A DNA stretch of 64,000 bases from Homoserinibacter gongjuensis. GTDB lineage: Bacteria > Actinomycetota > Actinomycetes > Actinomycetales > Microbacteriaceae. This document shows positions 8,612-19,504 of this stretch, one piece after another. Position 1 is the first letter of the stretch, and the number at the start of each line of letters is the position of its first letter. The stretch spans positions 930,001-994,000 of the forward strand of contig NZ_BSVA01000001.1 of the NCBI RefSeq assembly GCF_030161875.1, in the 5' to 3' direction. The notes under the pieces were generated by a model, which saw only the letters and a program-made list of their open reading frames with translations, ran no database searches and was not told where the DNA came from. The position numbers and the translations under genes are program-made.

Positions 8612-8917
8612 ATGCCCGGACCGTATCCCCAGGAGTTTCGCGAGGACGTTGTCGCGGTTGCTCGTGGTCGTGAGAGCGGGGTGACGTTGGCGCAGATCGC
8701 GAAGGATTTCGGGATCGCTGAAGCGACGCTGACGAACTGGCTCAGACAGGCCGATGTCGAGGAGGGTCGCCGCCCCGGTCAGACCAGAGATGAGGCCGCC
8801 GAGTTGCGGGAGCTGCGGCGCCGTAACCGGCTTCTGGAGCAGGAGAACGAGGTGCTCAGGAAGGCAGCGGCGTATCTGTCGCAGGCGAACCTGAAGCTGG
8901 GCGGCTCCCCAAAATGA
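8612..8917 (+). CDS. IS3-family transposase OrfA
   Basis: From the ATG at 8612 (with GGGAAGG eight bases upstream) the product is 101 residues: an HTH of the Tnp_1/IS911 OrfA type (VTLAQIAKDFGIAEATLTNW) and a C-terminal coiled coil (LRELRRRNRLLEQENEVLRK). It binds the IS ends and helps form the transposase complex. Its stop overlaps the orfB ATG (ATGA at 8914-8917), so OrfB may be made by coupling as well as by the -1 frameshift usual in this family; the junction lacks a classic A-run slippery site. Confidence 0.9.
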   Translation: MPGPYPQEFREDVVAVARGRESGVTLAQIAKDFGIAEATLTNWLRQADVEEGRRPGQTRDEAAELRELRRRNRLLEQENEVLRKAAAYLSQANLKLGGSPK

Positions 8918-9788
8918 TCTACCCGCTCGTGGACGAGCTGGCCGACGCCGGGATTCCGGTGAAGGTGACGTGCCGGGTTCTCAACATCGCTCGGCAACCG
9001 TTCTATCGGTGGAAGCAGTCCCCTTGAGCGACGCAGTGTGGGTGCAGGCCCATCGGCTGAACGCGCTCATCGACGCCCACCGGGAAGATCCCGAGTTCGG
9101 CTATCGGTTCCTGGCGAATGAGGCCCGCAAGGCTGGCTGGAGGATGTCGCGCCGGACCGCGTGGAAGCTCTGCGCGACGGCCGGGATCACCTCGGCCGCG
9201 CAGCGCCGTCGACGGTCGAAGACCAAGAAGCAGGGACCGCCCGTGTTCGACGACTTCGTGCAGCGCGTGTTCGCCGCGGACGCCCCGAACCGGCTCTGGC
9301 TCACCGACATCACCGAGCACTGGACAGGCGAGGGCAAGCTTTACTGCTGCGCGATGAAAGACGTCTACTCGAACCGGATCGTCGGCTACTCGATCTCGGA
9401 CCGGATGACCGCGAAGCTCGCCGTCGACGCACTCGAGAACGCCGTCGCGAGACGCGGTGACGTCGCCGGTTGCATCGTCCACGCGGACAGAGGCAGCCAG
9501 TTCCGCTCCCGGCGCATGGCGTCAGCGCTGAACCGTCACGGCATGGTCGGCTCGATGGGCCGCGTCGCCTCTGCGGGCGACAACGCCGCGATGGAATCGT
9601 TCTGGTCGCTACTGCAGAAGAACGTCCTCCACCGACGCGCCTGGGCCACCCGCCAGGAGCTGCGTCTGGCAATCGTGGTCTGGATCGAGCGAAAGTACCA
9701 CCGGCAGCGCCCCCAGGACGCGCTCGGCGGATTGACGCCGATCGAGTTCGAAGCCAAACTAGCCCGGCCGCGATCCCTCGCGGCCTAA
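8914..9788 (+). CDS. IS3-family transposase OrfB, DDE integrase (one frameshift)
   Basis: The reading frame begins at the ATG at 8914 (MIYPLVDELADAG, TCRVLNIARQPFYRWKQSP), stops at TGA in this sequence, and resumes in the next frame as LSDAVWVQAHRLNALIDAHR. One C added to the run 9020-9023 joins them into a 291-residue protein. The rve integrase core follows: WLTDITEHWTGEGKLY (first Asp), VHADRGSQFRS (second Asp) and the catalytic Glu in NAAMESFWSLLQKN. As sequenced the copy would be inactive; the missing base fits the window-wide homopolymer pattern. Confidence 0.88.
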
Positions 9789-9902
9789 CCAGAAACTGTC
9801 ACCAGTTCCTGCACCAGACCCTAGCCCCAAAATCTCTCGAGTGGGTCGGCCGTACGTCTGGTTGGATGAGATGCCGTAGCTTCCTCTTGAAGCAGCGCTA
9901 CG

Positions 9903-10253
9903 TTATCCCGCCATTCCGTTCTGAATCCACAGCGAGCCACTTTCCGCCGTGGTCCGTGTGGCAGACGAGCGCCAAGACTTCGTCCCATAGCGCCCAGCGA
10001 TTGCTGCTGCCGGGCGACTCGCCGCCACCGGTGCGACGACTCCCGCGCCTGGAGCGAGGCCCTTTGCTGCAGTCACTATCCGGGCAACCCCGGCACCTAC
10101 GCCACCGGCACCCCCGAAGAACGCGCCGGCAACGGCGCCAGTGATCACCGACCCCTCCGCGAGCATGGTCTTCAGGTGCTGGTCTGCAGCGTCGAGGGTC
10201 TGCCCGGCGAAGGCGGTGGTGTTGCCGTGGGCGTCATACCCGAGCTCGGATGG
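9903..10253 (-). pseudogene. Orphan Rhs C-terminal tip with a remnant of the Rhs core repeat
   Basis: The minus-strand frame reads [19 protein letters not shown], then DAADQHLKTMLAEGSVIT, nearly the same as the Rhs gene at about 12020-11900, then diverges into a glycine-rich stretch (GAVAGAFFGGAGGVGAGVAR). It has no start of its own and the frame is open only back to 10307. Such orphan tips, carrying a bit of core homology plus a different C-terminal domain, are known downstream of rhs/wapA genes as donors for tip exchange. Past about residue 115 a neighbouring frame gives a protein-like WALWDEVLALVCHTDHGGKW, so the tip may be longer and broken by indels. Its toxin type is unknown. Confidence 0.6.
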
Positions 10254-10388
10254 GGATTCACTTCGATGGCTGGCGTGTAGGAACCTCCATCCTGAGAGAC
10301 CTCGACCCTACCCGCCAACGACGCGCTTAACCCCGGCTACACCCTCAATCGCCATGAGCCCAATTAGGGAGAGTTTCCTCGGGCATCC

Positions 10389-10873
10389 TCAACGCTCGCT
10401 GCCAGAACTCCTTCGTTGTTCTCGCTCGCGCTTGCCGGTGACGAATCCCCAGAGCCTGGCAACTCCGAACGCGACCGCAGTTGCGATCGCGCCGTAGAAG
10501 AAACCGATCGGAAAAGCGATTACTCCGACGAGGGCCGATGCCACTAGCTGACCGGCACTCGCTCCGAGAAACAATGAAACCCACGCGCGTGACAACGCCG
10601 CGACCGCGTAGGCCAGTTCACCGAATGGGAACAAGCAGACAAAGAACGGATCCGAATACACGGATCCGGATTCGCGAGGGGAGCGTGGCCGATGTTCCAG
10701 CCGACAACGACCGCGAAGCAAGTTGCCCAAATGAGGCTCGCCACAATCGCCACGACAACCAACCGCGGGACGGGCGAACGGGCACGGCCAGGACGCTGAA
10801 CCGGGGCATCCGTGAAACCCAACTGGACGATCTTCTGCCGCAGTGCCTCAGCTTCGCTGGATGAGTCATTCAC
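10389..10873 (-). CDS. Small membrane protein in the immunity position of the Rhs locus (one frameshift)
   Basis: A GTG at 10873 overlaps the Rhs stop (GTGA), so translation is coupled to the toxin gene. The frame breaks at the G run 10678-10681; restoring one base gives about 161 residues: a soluble head ([19 protein letters not shown]), a membrane helix ([20 protein letters not shown]), then two or three more ([40 protein letters not shown]) and a charged tail. I recognise no family. Immunity genes of polymorphic toxins sit exactly here, and membrane immunity proteins usually go with toxins acting at the membrane. The immunity role is inferred from position and coupling. Confidence 0.6.
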
Positions 10874-13800
10874 AGAATCTGCCCCTCCACGTTCCGAGCA
10901 AAGGCGTACCACAAGGACCTGGCAACGATCTCGTAATTATCTTGCCCCAGCCCACCCGGAGGCTGTGCAGCTGAGATGCCGACCACGTCAAGATATGCGA
11001 CATTCTCTTCCACGACGAAGTTGAACCCAATGACGCCCGGATAGTCAGGATGATCGGACTCGGCCCTGAATGAAAAGCCCGTCTTGGTGCGCTCGAACAC
11101 TGTGACGTGACCAGTGACCCCATCCAGCCCATACATCCCAAGCACCGTGAGGTTCAGCTTTTGCCCTACCTTGCCGAGTCGCACCTTGGAGTTCCTGCCA
11201 TCTGCAGCGGTCAGGGGCGGGAAAACCTTTCCGAAATTGGCAGCGACCCTTTTCATTACTTGTGAAGCGCGGAGCGAGGTAGGACCGATCTTGAAGCGAT
11301 GGGCGTACCCCCATCCGGTCGAACATTGGGCAAGGGAGTAGCAACCCTTCTGCCCAGACAGGTCAAGCCCGTTGATGGGGTCGGCTGGGTAGTCGTATGC
11401 GTTGGTGACGCCGCCTTCGATGGGGTCGGTTTCGAGGAACCTGCCGAGGGCGGGGACGTATTGGCGGGCACCCATCTCGATGGTGGCGGTGTCGCCGTAG
11501 TGCTCGTACGGGCGGGACGCGCCCCCAGCCATCCGTAGTCGATCGACCCGGGGGTGGTGTCGTGGACCCGGTCGTCGGTGGTGGTCGTGCCGACTACCCA
11601 GGTGGAAGGGTCGATGGGTTGCCCGAACGGGTCGAACAGCTGGATCGGGGTGGCCGTGTAAGCGCGGATCAGGTCCCCGTGGATGTTCGGGTAATACCAG
11701 GCCTGGTTCCCGGACGCATCCACGGTGACCACGGCACCGCCGGGGAGGTTCATAGTCCGCTGCACCCGCGCATTCGTGGTGGCGTTGAGCACACCCCAGG
11801 CGGAGTCGCCGCCGCCAGTGTAGGTGTACCGGTAGTTCTCCGCACCCGATGCACCGGAGGTGGTGCGTTGCACGATCCGCCCCGTCACATCCCGCAGGTA
11901 GGTGATCACCGACCCATCCGCGAGCGTCGTCCTCAGATGCTGATCCGCGGCGTCATACCCGAGGGTCTGCCCGGCGAACGCGGTGGTGTTCCCGTGCGCG
12001 TCATACCCCAGCTCGGATGCGGCCAGCCCATCCACGACCGCGTTCGCACCCGACGGGGCGTTCGTCGTCACCGACGACACAATCCGGTCCGCGTTGTCGT
12101 AGCAATACGTGGTCGTGGTGGGGGTACCGCCGGCCTTGCTGTCCGACATCGTCGTGCGGTTATTGTTCAACGCCGGATTCGTCGTGCCGCACGCCGCAAC
12201 CGCACCGTACCCGTATTCCCAATCGTGGCGAGGTATCGCCACCCCCGCCTCGGTGAGGGTCGCATCCGTCAACCGCCCCGCACCGTCAAAGGCGTAGAGG
12301 GTGCTGTAGGTGTTGGTGCCATAGGACATGGTGTCTTTCATCACCCGACCCGCCTGCGACCGGATCACCGTGTCGGTCAGGTTCTGCCCGGTCGAGAAAT
12401 CCCACGACAGCGACGTCACCGCCCCCGACCCATTCCGGGTCAGACTCGTCAAACTCGACCCGTTCCCCGCGTTCCCGGTACCGGACGGATAGCTGACGGA
12501 GGTGACCTCGGCGCCGGTGTAAGTGATGTTCGCGATCGGCTTGCCGGCATCCTGCACCTGCGTCACCCGACCGTCGTCGTCGTAGGCGAACTGCTGCGCC
12601 TTCGCCGCCATTCCCTGTGTCGTCACCGACACCTGAGCGACCGTGCCACGCGGGTCGTTGTAGGTCGTGGTGGTGACTGTGCCCCACACATCCGTGTACG
12701 ACACCACCCGGCCGAGCAGGTCGATCTGGGTGGTGATGTCGCCCAGCAGGTCCACCCCGGGCGAGGATTCCCGGTTGTCGCCCACCGAGGAGATCAGCGG
12801 ATTGCCCGACGGCAAACCGGTGCTGGTGAACTTCGTGGTGGTCGTGTACCCGGTGGTGTCGACCCCGTATGCCGACTGCACGGACTGGTAGGCACGGCCC
12901 CGCGCGTCGTAGCTGACGCACGACCATGTCGTGTCGCCCGAGCGTTTCGTGCCGACCGTGCGACCGAACAGGTCGTACACGTACTGCGTGGTGACAGCCG
13001 ACCCGGACGCCGGCGTTGGGGTGGTCGTCGACTTCAGGAATCCGTTCTGCGGGGTCGTCGCGGGCAGCCCGCAGATCACCGACCCGAGCTGCTCAGTCGC
13101 ACCCCAATACACCGATTTCGTGGCCGCCGGTTCTGTGCTTGTCGGCGCCAGACCCGCCGCGACCTGCGCGGGCATGATCTTCGCCAACCGCCGCAGATAC
13201 CCGGTCCCATAGGTCTCGTAGCTGGTCTGGGTGCGCAGGTTCAGTCCGGCCGGGTCGAGCGAGGTCTCCGTCGCCTGCCCCAACCAGGGGCTCGCGTAGG
13301 TGGTCGCGGTGACGATGTCGGGCACCTGGGAGTCGGTGACCCCCGATGCGCCAGCTGGGGCTGCGTCATCCACCGTGGTGCGGGTGACCAGACCGTAGTC
13401 GGGGTGTAATTCGCACCCGGCACCACCGTGAACGCGGTGTCGCCGGGCTTCTTCCACTTCACCGACAGCGACGCGTTGCCCGTCGTGTCGGAATACTGCA
13501 CCCGAATCCGGTGGCGTTCGTTCGCGACCGCCGTGGTGAAGGGGACGTTCACCGACGCTACCGAGGTGTCGATCCGGTACACCGGCACATCATCGATCGA
13601 CACCGTCGCGGCTTGGTCCGCCGCCACCTGGAAGCTGTAAGCCCCGGCCGCACCGAACTGCAGATAGCCGGTGCCGATGCTCGAGAAGTTGTCCACCCCG
13701 ACACCCGTGCCCGCAGGTGCGGCAGCAGCCCAGTTCGAGTCGATCGCGCCGCCGGTCGAACCCGGGTAGCCGAGGGTGTATCCGACGGGCTTGCCCACGA

Positions 13801-16800
13801 AGCCGGCGGATGCGAACCATGTCACGTTCAACCCCGCGAAGCTCACCCCCGCAGAGCTCGTGTCGTACTGGGTGGTCGTGTGCGGCACCGTGAACCCGCA
13901 GGAAGTGTCCGGCAGCCTGGTCGCGAGGAAGCAGCCAGTGGGCGCCGGACCGTAGCTGTCGGTCGCACGGTCGGTGTACGGGTCGTAGATCGTGGTCGAC
14001 ATCCGCCCCGACGCATCCGTCGACGACAACAACTGATCCTTCGCCGACCAGGTCTGCGACGCCACCAACCCCGTCGCGCTGCGCGCGGTCAGTTGCCGGT
14101 ACGCCGAATCGAAAGTCACCGTCGCGGCATGCCCGTTCGCCGGCGCGGTCGATGACGGCGTCAGCCCCGCCACATCGACAAAGCTCATGCCCTGACCGTC
14201 GCTGAGGTCGGTGTCGGCGTAGGTGTAGCTCTTCGACGGCCGCTGCGACGGAGTGCCCCCATCCGGTGCCGGCAACGTCACCGACGTCGCCTTGCCGTTC
14301 GTGTACCCGATCTGCACGAGCTGGTTGTCTGACAGCGCCGCACCCGTGTACGCGAGCCAGTCGTTCACCAGCGACGTGCGCAAGCCCGTAAGCAGACCAT
14401 TGGAGTTGTACAGGAAGTCGGTGACCTCCCCACCCGGATCTACGACCCGCGCCAACTGCCCGTTCAGATACAGCAGCTGCGTGGTGTCGGCCGTGCCCGC
14501 GACGTGCCCCGGATACACGATCCGGCACAGCATCCCCGTCGGCGGGGCGTCATACCCGGATGGCACCGGGCAGGCACTGCTCGTGCCGTCGGAATCCGAC
14601 GCCGACAACCCCAGGCCAGCCCGCGAATACAGGTCACCGCCGTAGGCAAACGTCACCTTCCGCGAATAGGACGGCGTCGGCGCACCATCGCTCGAGAGCA
14701 CATCCGCGATCCAATCCACCAACCCCGTGCCCTGCCGATACGACGGCACCGGCGCCGCCGGCTTCGCCGCATCCGTCGGCGACACCACCGAGGCGACCTT
14801 GCCATTCGCATTGAACAGGTACGTGGTGCCCGTCTCATCGATATAGGTGACCTTGCCGGATGCGACGGTCACCGTGCCGTACTCCCCGGAGGCGCCATGT
14901 AAGTGCCCTTGTCGTTCTTCGTGTAGGTGGTCACCGACCCGCTCACATCGGTGAACGTCACCGCATTCTCGGTCACCTGCACGTTCGCGAACGCACCCGC
15001 CGCACCCGCGAGAGGCGTGGATGCACCCCAACCCGCGGGCAACGACTCCACGACCCGCATGTACTGCTCGGCGGTGATTGCGGTGTAGGCACCAGACCCC
15101 AGCTTCGAGTACAGCGAGAGCGAAGACTTCCCGTCGACTCCCTGGTAGTACTCCACCGAGATCCGCACGGGAGTCGCCGGGACGGTCACGGTGAGCTCCC
15201 CGGGTTGCACGTAGAGGGCTGTCTCGGAGTTGCCTTCCACCCACTGGTTGACGACCTGGGTCCAGGTGCCCGGCGTGCCCTCGATGTTCACCCTCACACC
15301 GCCGCCACGCTTCACCCCGAACGCGTAGGTCCCGGCAGGCAGGGTGATGTATCCGTCCCAGCGGACCAGGTACTTGCCTGTCGGCACACCCGGCCCGGGT
15401 TCTCCGGTGTCCCAGTTGACGTCGATCGCCGAGTCGACGCGTTGCAGCACCGGTAGCTTTCCTGTGAAGTCGTACACGGGGTCGCCACCGCCGAGCGGGG
15501 TGGCGTCGTAGTAGCGCGCCAAGAGACCGGTCGGCTTCGCCAGGAGCGAGTTGTAGGAGAAGGTCTGCCCGATCGCACCGCCGAGCGTCGAGATCGTGGG
15601 CGAGGAGAAACCTAGAGAAACGTTCCCGTTGGCGAGGTTGACAGACACCGGCCCCGCAGAATCCACGGGCGACGGACCCGACGCGCCAATGCGCTGGTCG
15701 ATCCGGAGCTTGTTCTTCCAGGTGGAGTCCCACTTGTCGATCCCGTCATCGGTCACGACACGCCAGGTGTAGGCCGCACCATCCAGGAGCACCCCCGCGG
15801 GCACCGTCCAGGTGAGGCTGCTCGACCACGGGGACGAGATCACTGTTCCGGTGACGCCGTCGGCGCCGGTCGTGATGCGGAACTGGTAGAGAGTTCCGGG
15901 CTCTGCGGCCGGGTTCGCGGTCGCCGACAGTGTCGGCGTCGGGGTCACCACCACCGAGCCGTCGGCCGGCGTCGCCGTCGGCTGGAGGGGCGGCGCGGAT
16001 GGTGATTGGGTGGTGAAGGTCCAGAGCCCGCTCTGTCTCACCGGTTGAATCCCGTACCGATTCCAGTAGCCGTCTCGAACCTTCACCCGCCACCAGTACT
16101 GGGTGACCGGGTTGAGCTGATTCTGCGGAATCTGCACCGCAGCTCCCACCCAACCCGATTCCCACACGGGTGTGCCCGTGCCGGCCGAGTTCGCATACAC
16201 GGTGAAGAAGTAGCCGAGCGAGTCGCCGTTCGGATCAGTGCCCGCCGCCTTGAAGATGGGGCGCTGAGGCGCAGCGGTTGTTCCGCTGGCGGGCAGTTGC
16301 TGCGTCGGAGTGCTGGGCAGGTCGTTGTAGTAGAGCACGAGTGTCGTGTAAAGGAACTTGTAGGTGTAGGCGGCGGACTCGTTCCCAGTGATCTCGAGAT
16401 AGGCTCCGCCACTGCCAGCGTTCACGAACTCCGCGAACTTGGACGGCAGGGCTTGGTCGTCGGTGTAGGTCGTCCCGGTACTGACGGCATAGTCTGCGAG
16501 CCACGGTCCAGTACAGGAATAGCCGATGCAGCTCGCGTGGTAGACGTTCCCGCCCGTGGTGTTCGTGGTGCCGTCGTTGCCGTAGCCGAGAGCCAAGTAG
16601 CCATCGATCACCTGGCGCGACCCAGTGATGATCGAGGTGTAGTCGTAATAGAGAACGGTCCGCCAGATCGTGTTCGCACCGCCGATGCGCGAGTTGCCTA
16701 CCAGAACACCGTCGCTGCGGGTGGCGCCGTTGGAGTTGTAGGCGTGGAAGTTCTGGCCACCCGGGGTGATGTAGGGATCGACCGTGACCGGGTAGACGCG

Positions 16801-17754
16801 GCCCTTAGCGGTCAGCCATCCGAAGTCAGGACGCAGGACCAACACGACGCCGTCTATCGCCTTCTCGATCGTGGTGCTCACGTTCGCGTAGGCGTCACCT
16901 TGCTTGCCATCGACTCCGGAAGAATCCCACATGACCGGCGCGGGGATCGTCACCTGCACGACGCCGTGCTCGTCGGCCAGCTCGACGTCGCCGAACTTGT
17001 TCAGGGTCGCCGTCAGCCCCGGTGCGGTCACCTGCCACCGATACTCCGGCGCAGCGGCCGGCACCTGAGTCAGCTCGAGCTTCTCGGTGATCGTCGCTCC
17101 GTCCACCTCGAACGTAACGTCGGTGCCAGGGAGCGCGTCCGCGTACTCCACGCGGTTCGAGGCGTCACCTTCCACGGCGGAACGCTTCGAGCTCGACGCA
17201 CCCTCGAGCGACATCGACACGGTGTAGCCGTTGCGGGATACCGTGAGCAACTTCGACGCGGCATCCTTGCCGAACAGCGGCGCCAACGGGTGCAGCTTCG
17301 CCTGAGCCGAGCCGTCAGCCGAAGCGGTGACGGTCTCCGACAGCGGCACCCAATGGCCCTTGTCGTCCTTCACGTTCTTCGGCGCGAGCGACATTTCAGC
17401 GAACTTCTGCCCGGACGCGTCGACATAGAGATCGGCGTACTCCTCCCGGCCCGTCAGACGTGCCGTGTCGCGATCGACCTTGAGCGGGTCATCCGAACCA
17501 ACGATCGCGGTCGCTGTCTTCGCGGCCGAGTTGTCCAGTGGTGCGTCGCTGGCCGGCGGGTCCTCGATCGAGCCCGGCGTGAACACATCTGGCGACTCCA
17601 GCGGCGGGATATCCATCGCCGAAAGACCTGTGTTTGGCTCCTGCGGGACGGGAACCTGCGGATCCGGGATAGCTTCAGCCGGCGTCACTGACACCACCAT
17701 CACCGCGACGACAAGCGCCCCTACCACTGCAAGCGAACGACCCGAGAACTGCAT
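10870..17754 (-). CDS. Secreted Rhs/YD-repeat polymorphic toxin, WapA-like (three frameshifts)
   Basis: About 2,295 codons from the ATG at 17754, preferred over 17766 because GGGGTG precedes it. Order: Sec signal peptide (residues 1-32, ending TPAEA); N-terminal wall-protein region with [26 protein letters not shown]-like region (about 330-530); fibronectin-like segment (about 550-700); PA14-like domain (about 750-900); YD/RHS repeats; a second PA14-like domain (about 1300-1450); more RHS repeats to the core end [19 protein letters not shown] (about 2108); then a ~160-residue unrelated tip beginning [10 protein letters not shown]. Frame breaks at C/G runs 14884-14887, 13401-13404 and 11522-11526 each need one added base. 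Family members deliver the tip into competitors; this tip is unrecognised. Confidence 0.85.
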
Positions 17755-17962
17755 GGCACACCCCATCGACGAAGGAAGTGGCCCCAGAATCAGTTCGGGT
17801 CAGAAGGTGAGTCCGGTCAGAGGGTAGTGGGAGAGGAACCCTCGAGAACACCCTGTGCTACACCCCACTTCGGGGGTGATGACCTTTGCGGACTCGCGCG
17901 CGCAGGGAGTCCTTCGGCAGCCGGCTAGACGCCCGGCGCACAGGCGCAACGACGATAGAGAG

Positions 17963-18051
17963 CGGAGACGGCGGGATTTGAACCCGCGGTCCCCTTGCGG
18001 GGACTCCACCTTAGCAGGGTGGTGCACTCGACCGGACTATGCGACGTCTCC
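17963..18051 (-). tRNA. tRNA-Ser (anticodon GCU)
   Basis: Read on the minus strand, the acceptor arm GGAGACG (from 18051) pairs with CGTCTCC. The anticodon loop CTGCTAA gives GCU, the T arm holds GGTTCAAATCC, and there is a long variable arm (GGAGTCCCCGCAAGGGGACC) as class II serine tRNAs have. The discriminator base is G, as expected for serine. No CCA is encoded. It reads AGC/AGU codons. Confidence 0.95.
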
Positions 18052-18101
18052 CGGTACTGCCTGAACATCATACCCACACGCCGTGGGCCGCCCGGACCGC
18101 C

Positions 18102-19349
18102 TCAGTTGCCGATGGTGCAGGTCTGATCGGCGGCCGACTGGCCGCGGACTCCCGAGATCACGACCTTCTCCGGAAGGGGTTCCGTCGACGGAGCGTTGGG
18201 GTCGGGGGTGGCGTCGTCGGGCGTCGTCGGCGGGGTGGCGTTCGGGTCTGCGGTCGAGCCGCGGCCGTCGCCGGCCTCGTCGACGCCGATCGGCTGGTCG
18301 GCCAGGATGGCGGCGAACAGTTGGTCGGCCAGACCCTTCTTGGGCTGCACCTTGCCTGCGTAGATGCCGGTACCCCCGGTAGCTCCCGGGTATTGCACGA
18401 AGGTGATGCGGTCCATCGGGATCTTGTTGAGCGCCTTGGCCATGGCGATGATCGTGGCGGGCTGGGTGAGCTCCGTCGAGAGCGTCATGTTCTCGGCAGC
18501 CGCCTTCGTGAGGCTGATGAGCTTGCCCACGTTGGTGAGGGTGTCCTCCGACTTGAGCTTGCGGAGCAGCGACGACAGGAACACCTGCTGCGAGCTGATG
18601 CGCGTGAGGTCGGAGCCATCGCCGACACCATGGCGCGATCGCAGGAACTGCAGCGCCTGCCAGCCCTCGAGGTGGTGGGTGCCTGCCTCGAGGTCGAGAC
18701 CGACCCACTTGTCGTGGATGGGGGTCGTCGTGCAGACGTCGACGCCACCGACAGCGGTCGCCATGGCGGCGACACCGTCGAAGCCGATCATGCCCGCATA
18801 GTGCACGTCGAGGCCGGTGAGGTTCTGGACAACCGTCACGGCGCAGGGCAGGCCGCCGTAGTAGAGCGCCTCGTTGATCGGCCGGCCGGACATCGGCGAG
18901 GTCGCCTTGCCGGTGTCGGGATCGACGCACGAGGGGAACGGCACCACGAGGTCGCGGGGGATGCTGACCGCGACCGCGTTGGTCTGGTCAGCCGACACGT
19001 GGATGAGGATGTTCACGTCGTTGAGCACGGTGTCGCGGTCGGAGTAGGCGTCCGACCCGACGACGAGCATGTTGAAGCCACCCTCATAGGCGCCGATCTC
19101 GGGGATCGGCGCCTCCTCGCCCTCGTTGATGTCGACCGAGTTGGCGGTGAGCTGGCTCGACAGCTGGTACGCCGCGATCCCCGCGACCGACCCCGTCGCG
19201 ACGAGCACCACGGCGAGCGCGCTGCCGAAGAGGGCGAGCACCGTCTTCCACGCACGTGACCGCGGCAGGCGACCGTGTCGGGCGATGCCCGTCGGCTTCG
19301 GGGCGCGGGCGCGCTGCGAACGATCGCGCTTGAGCTCCTGCTCGGACAC
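18102..19349 (-). CDS. LytR-CpsA-Psr (LCP) family cell-wall ligase
   Basis: From the GTG at 19349 (GAAGG seven bases upstream) the product is about 415 residues. It has a cytoplasmic basic head, one membrane helix (TVLALFGSALAVVLVATGSV) and the extracellular LCP domain: FNMLVVGSDAYSDRDTVLND, AVAVSIPRDLVVP and RSRHGVGDGSDLTRISSQQ carry the conserved Asp/Arg residues that bind polyprenyl pyrophosphate. A Pro/Thr/Asp-rich tail follows. LCP enzymes move wall glycopolymers from lipid carriers to peptidoglycan. The gene lies between two serine tRNA genes; the longer upstream frame would run through one of them and is rejected. Confidence 0.9.
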   Translation of the reverse strand: MSEQELKRDRSQRARAPKPTGIARHGRLPRSRAWKTVLALFGSALAVVLVATGSVAGIAAYQLSSQLTANSVDINEGEEAPIPEIGAYEGGFNMLVVGSDAYSDRDTVLNDVNILIHVSADQTNAVAVSIPRDLVVPFPSCVDPDTGKATSPMSGRPINEALYYGGLPCAVTVVQNLTGLDVHYAGMIGFDGVAAMATAVGGVDVCTTTPIHDKWVGLDLEAGTHHLEGWQALQFLRSRHGVGDGSDLTRISSQQVFLSSLLRKLKSEDTLTNVGKLISLTKAAAENMTLSTELTQPATIIAMAKALNKIPMDRITFVQYPGATGGTGIYAGKVQPKKGLADQLFAAILADQPIGVDEAGDGRGSTADPNATPPTTPDDATPDPNAPSTEPLPEKVVISGVRGQSAADQTCTIGN

Positions 19350-19385
19350 GGGACACCTTCTCTCGGGTTTCGGCGACGGACTGAG

Positions 19386-19470
19386 CGGAGGGCGTGGGAT
19401 TCGAACCCACGAGACATCACTGCCCACCGGTTTTCAAGACCGGCTCCATCGGCCACTCGGACAGCCCTCC
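19386..19470 (-). tRNA. tRNA-Ser (anticodon UGA)
   Basis: On the minus strand the acceptor GGAGGGC (from 19470) pairs with GCCCTCC. The anticodon loop CTTGAAA gives UGA, the T arm holds GGGTTCGAATCCC, and there is an extended variable arm (GTGGGCAGTGATGTCTCGTG region) with G as discriminator. No CCA is encoded. It reads UCA and related serine codons and sits about 2 kb from serS. Confidence 0.95.
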
Positions 19471-19504
19471 TGACCGAATACCGAGTGTAAAGGAGAAGAG
19501 TCCC

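Larger units (their letters stand above)
8544..9821 (+). mobile_element. IS3-family insertion sequence, about 1,278 bp
   Basis: The element is bounded by 25-base inverted repeats with one mismatch: 8544-8568 (GGGTCTGGTGCAGGAGCTGG, then TGACA) and the complement of 9797-9821. Inside are orfA (HTH and leucine-zipper-like) and orfB (integrase core) in the IS3 arrangement. No matching direct repeat flanks the ends (GAC on the left, TAG on the right), which suggests old or recombined insertion. It separates a truncated surface-protein tail from an orphan Rhs fragment, so it probably took part in remodelling this island. Confidence 0.88.

Noticed and set aside
8903..8917. Classic programmed -1 frameshift site between orfA and orfB
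   Set aside because: There is no A6G-type slippery run with a downstream stem; ATGA overlap explains OrfB initiation as simply. The later break at 9020-9023 is at a C run like the other errors.
8541..9824. Target-site duplication flanking the IS element
   Set aside because: The three bases on each side (GAC and TAG) do not match, so no duplication can be claimed.
9470..10144. Plus-strand open frame crossing the IS right end
   Set aside because: It overlaps orfB out of frame and then the orphan Rhs tip on the other strand; no motif or start signal supports it.
10544..10912. Longer 122-residue frame starting at 10912 as the immunity protein
   Set aside because: It starts inside the Rhs gene and ends in a non-membrane Arg/Ser/Cys-rich tail; the GTG at 10873 with a frame correction gives a coherent multi-helix protein.
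17767..17962. Gene or small RNA between the Rhs start and tRNA-Ser
   Set aside because: No open frame with a start signal and no clear hairpin terminator was seen; it probably just holds the Rhs promoter.
19350..19427. Upstream extension of the LCP gene to 19427
   Set aside because: It would run into the tRNA-Ser(UGA) gene; the GTG at 19349 has a good ribosome-binding site.
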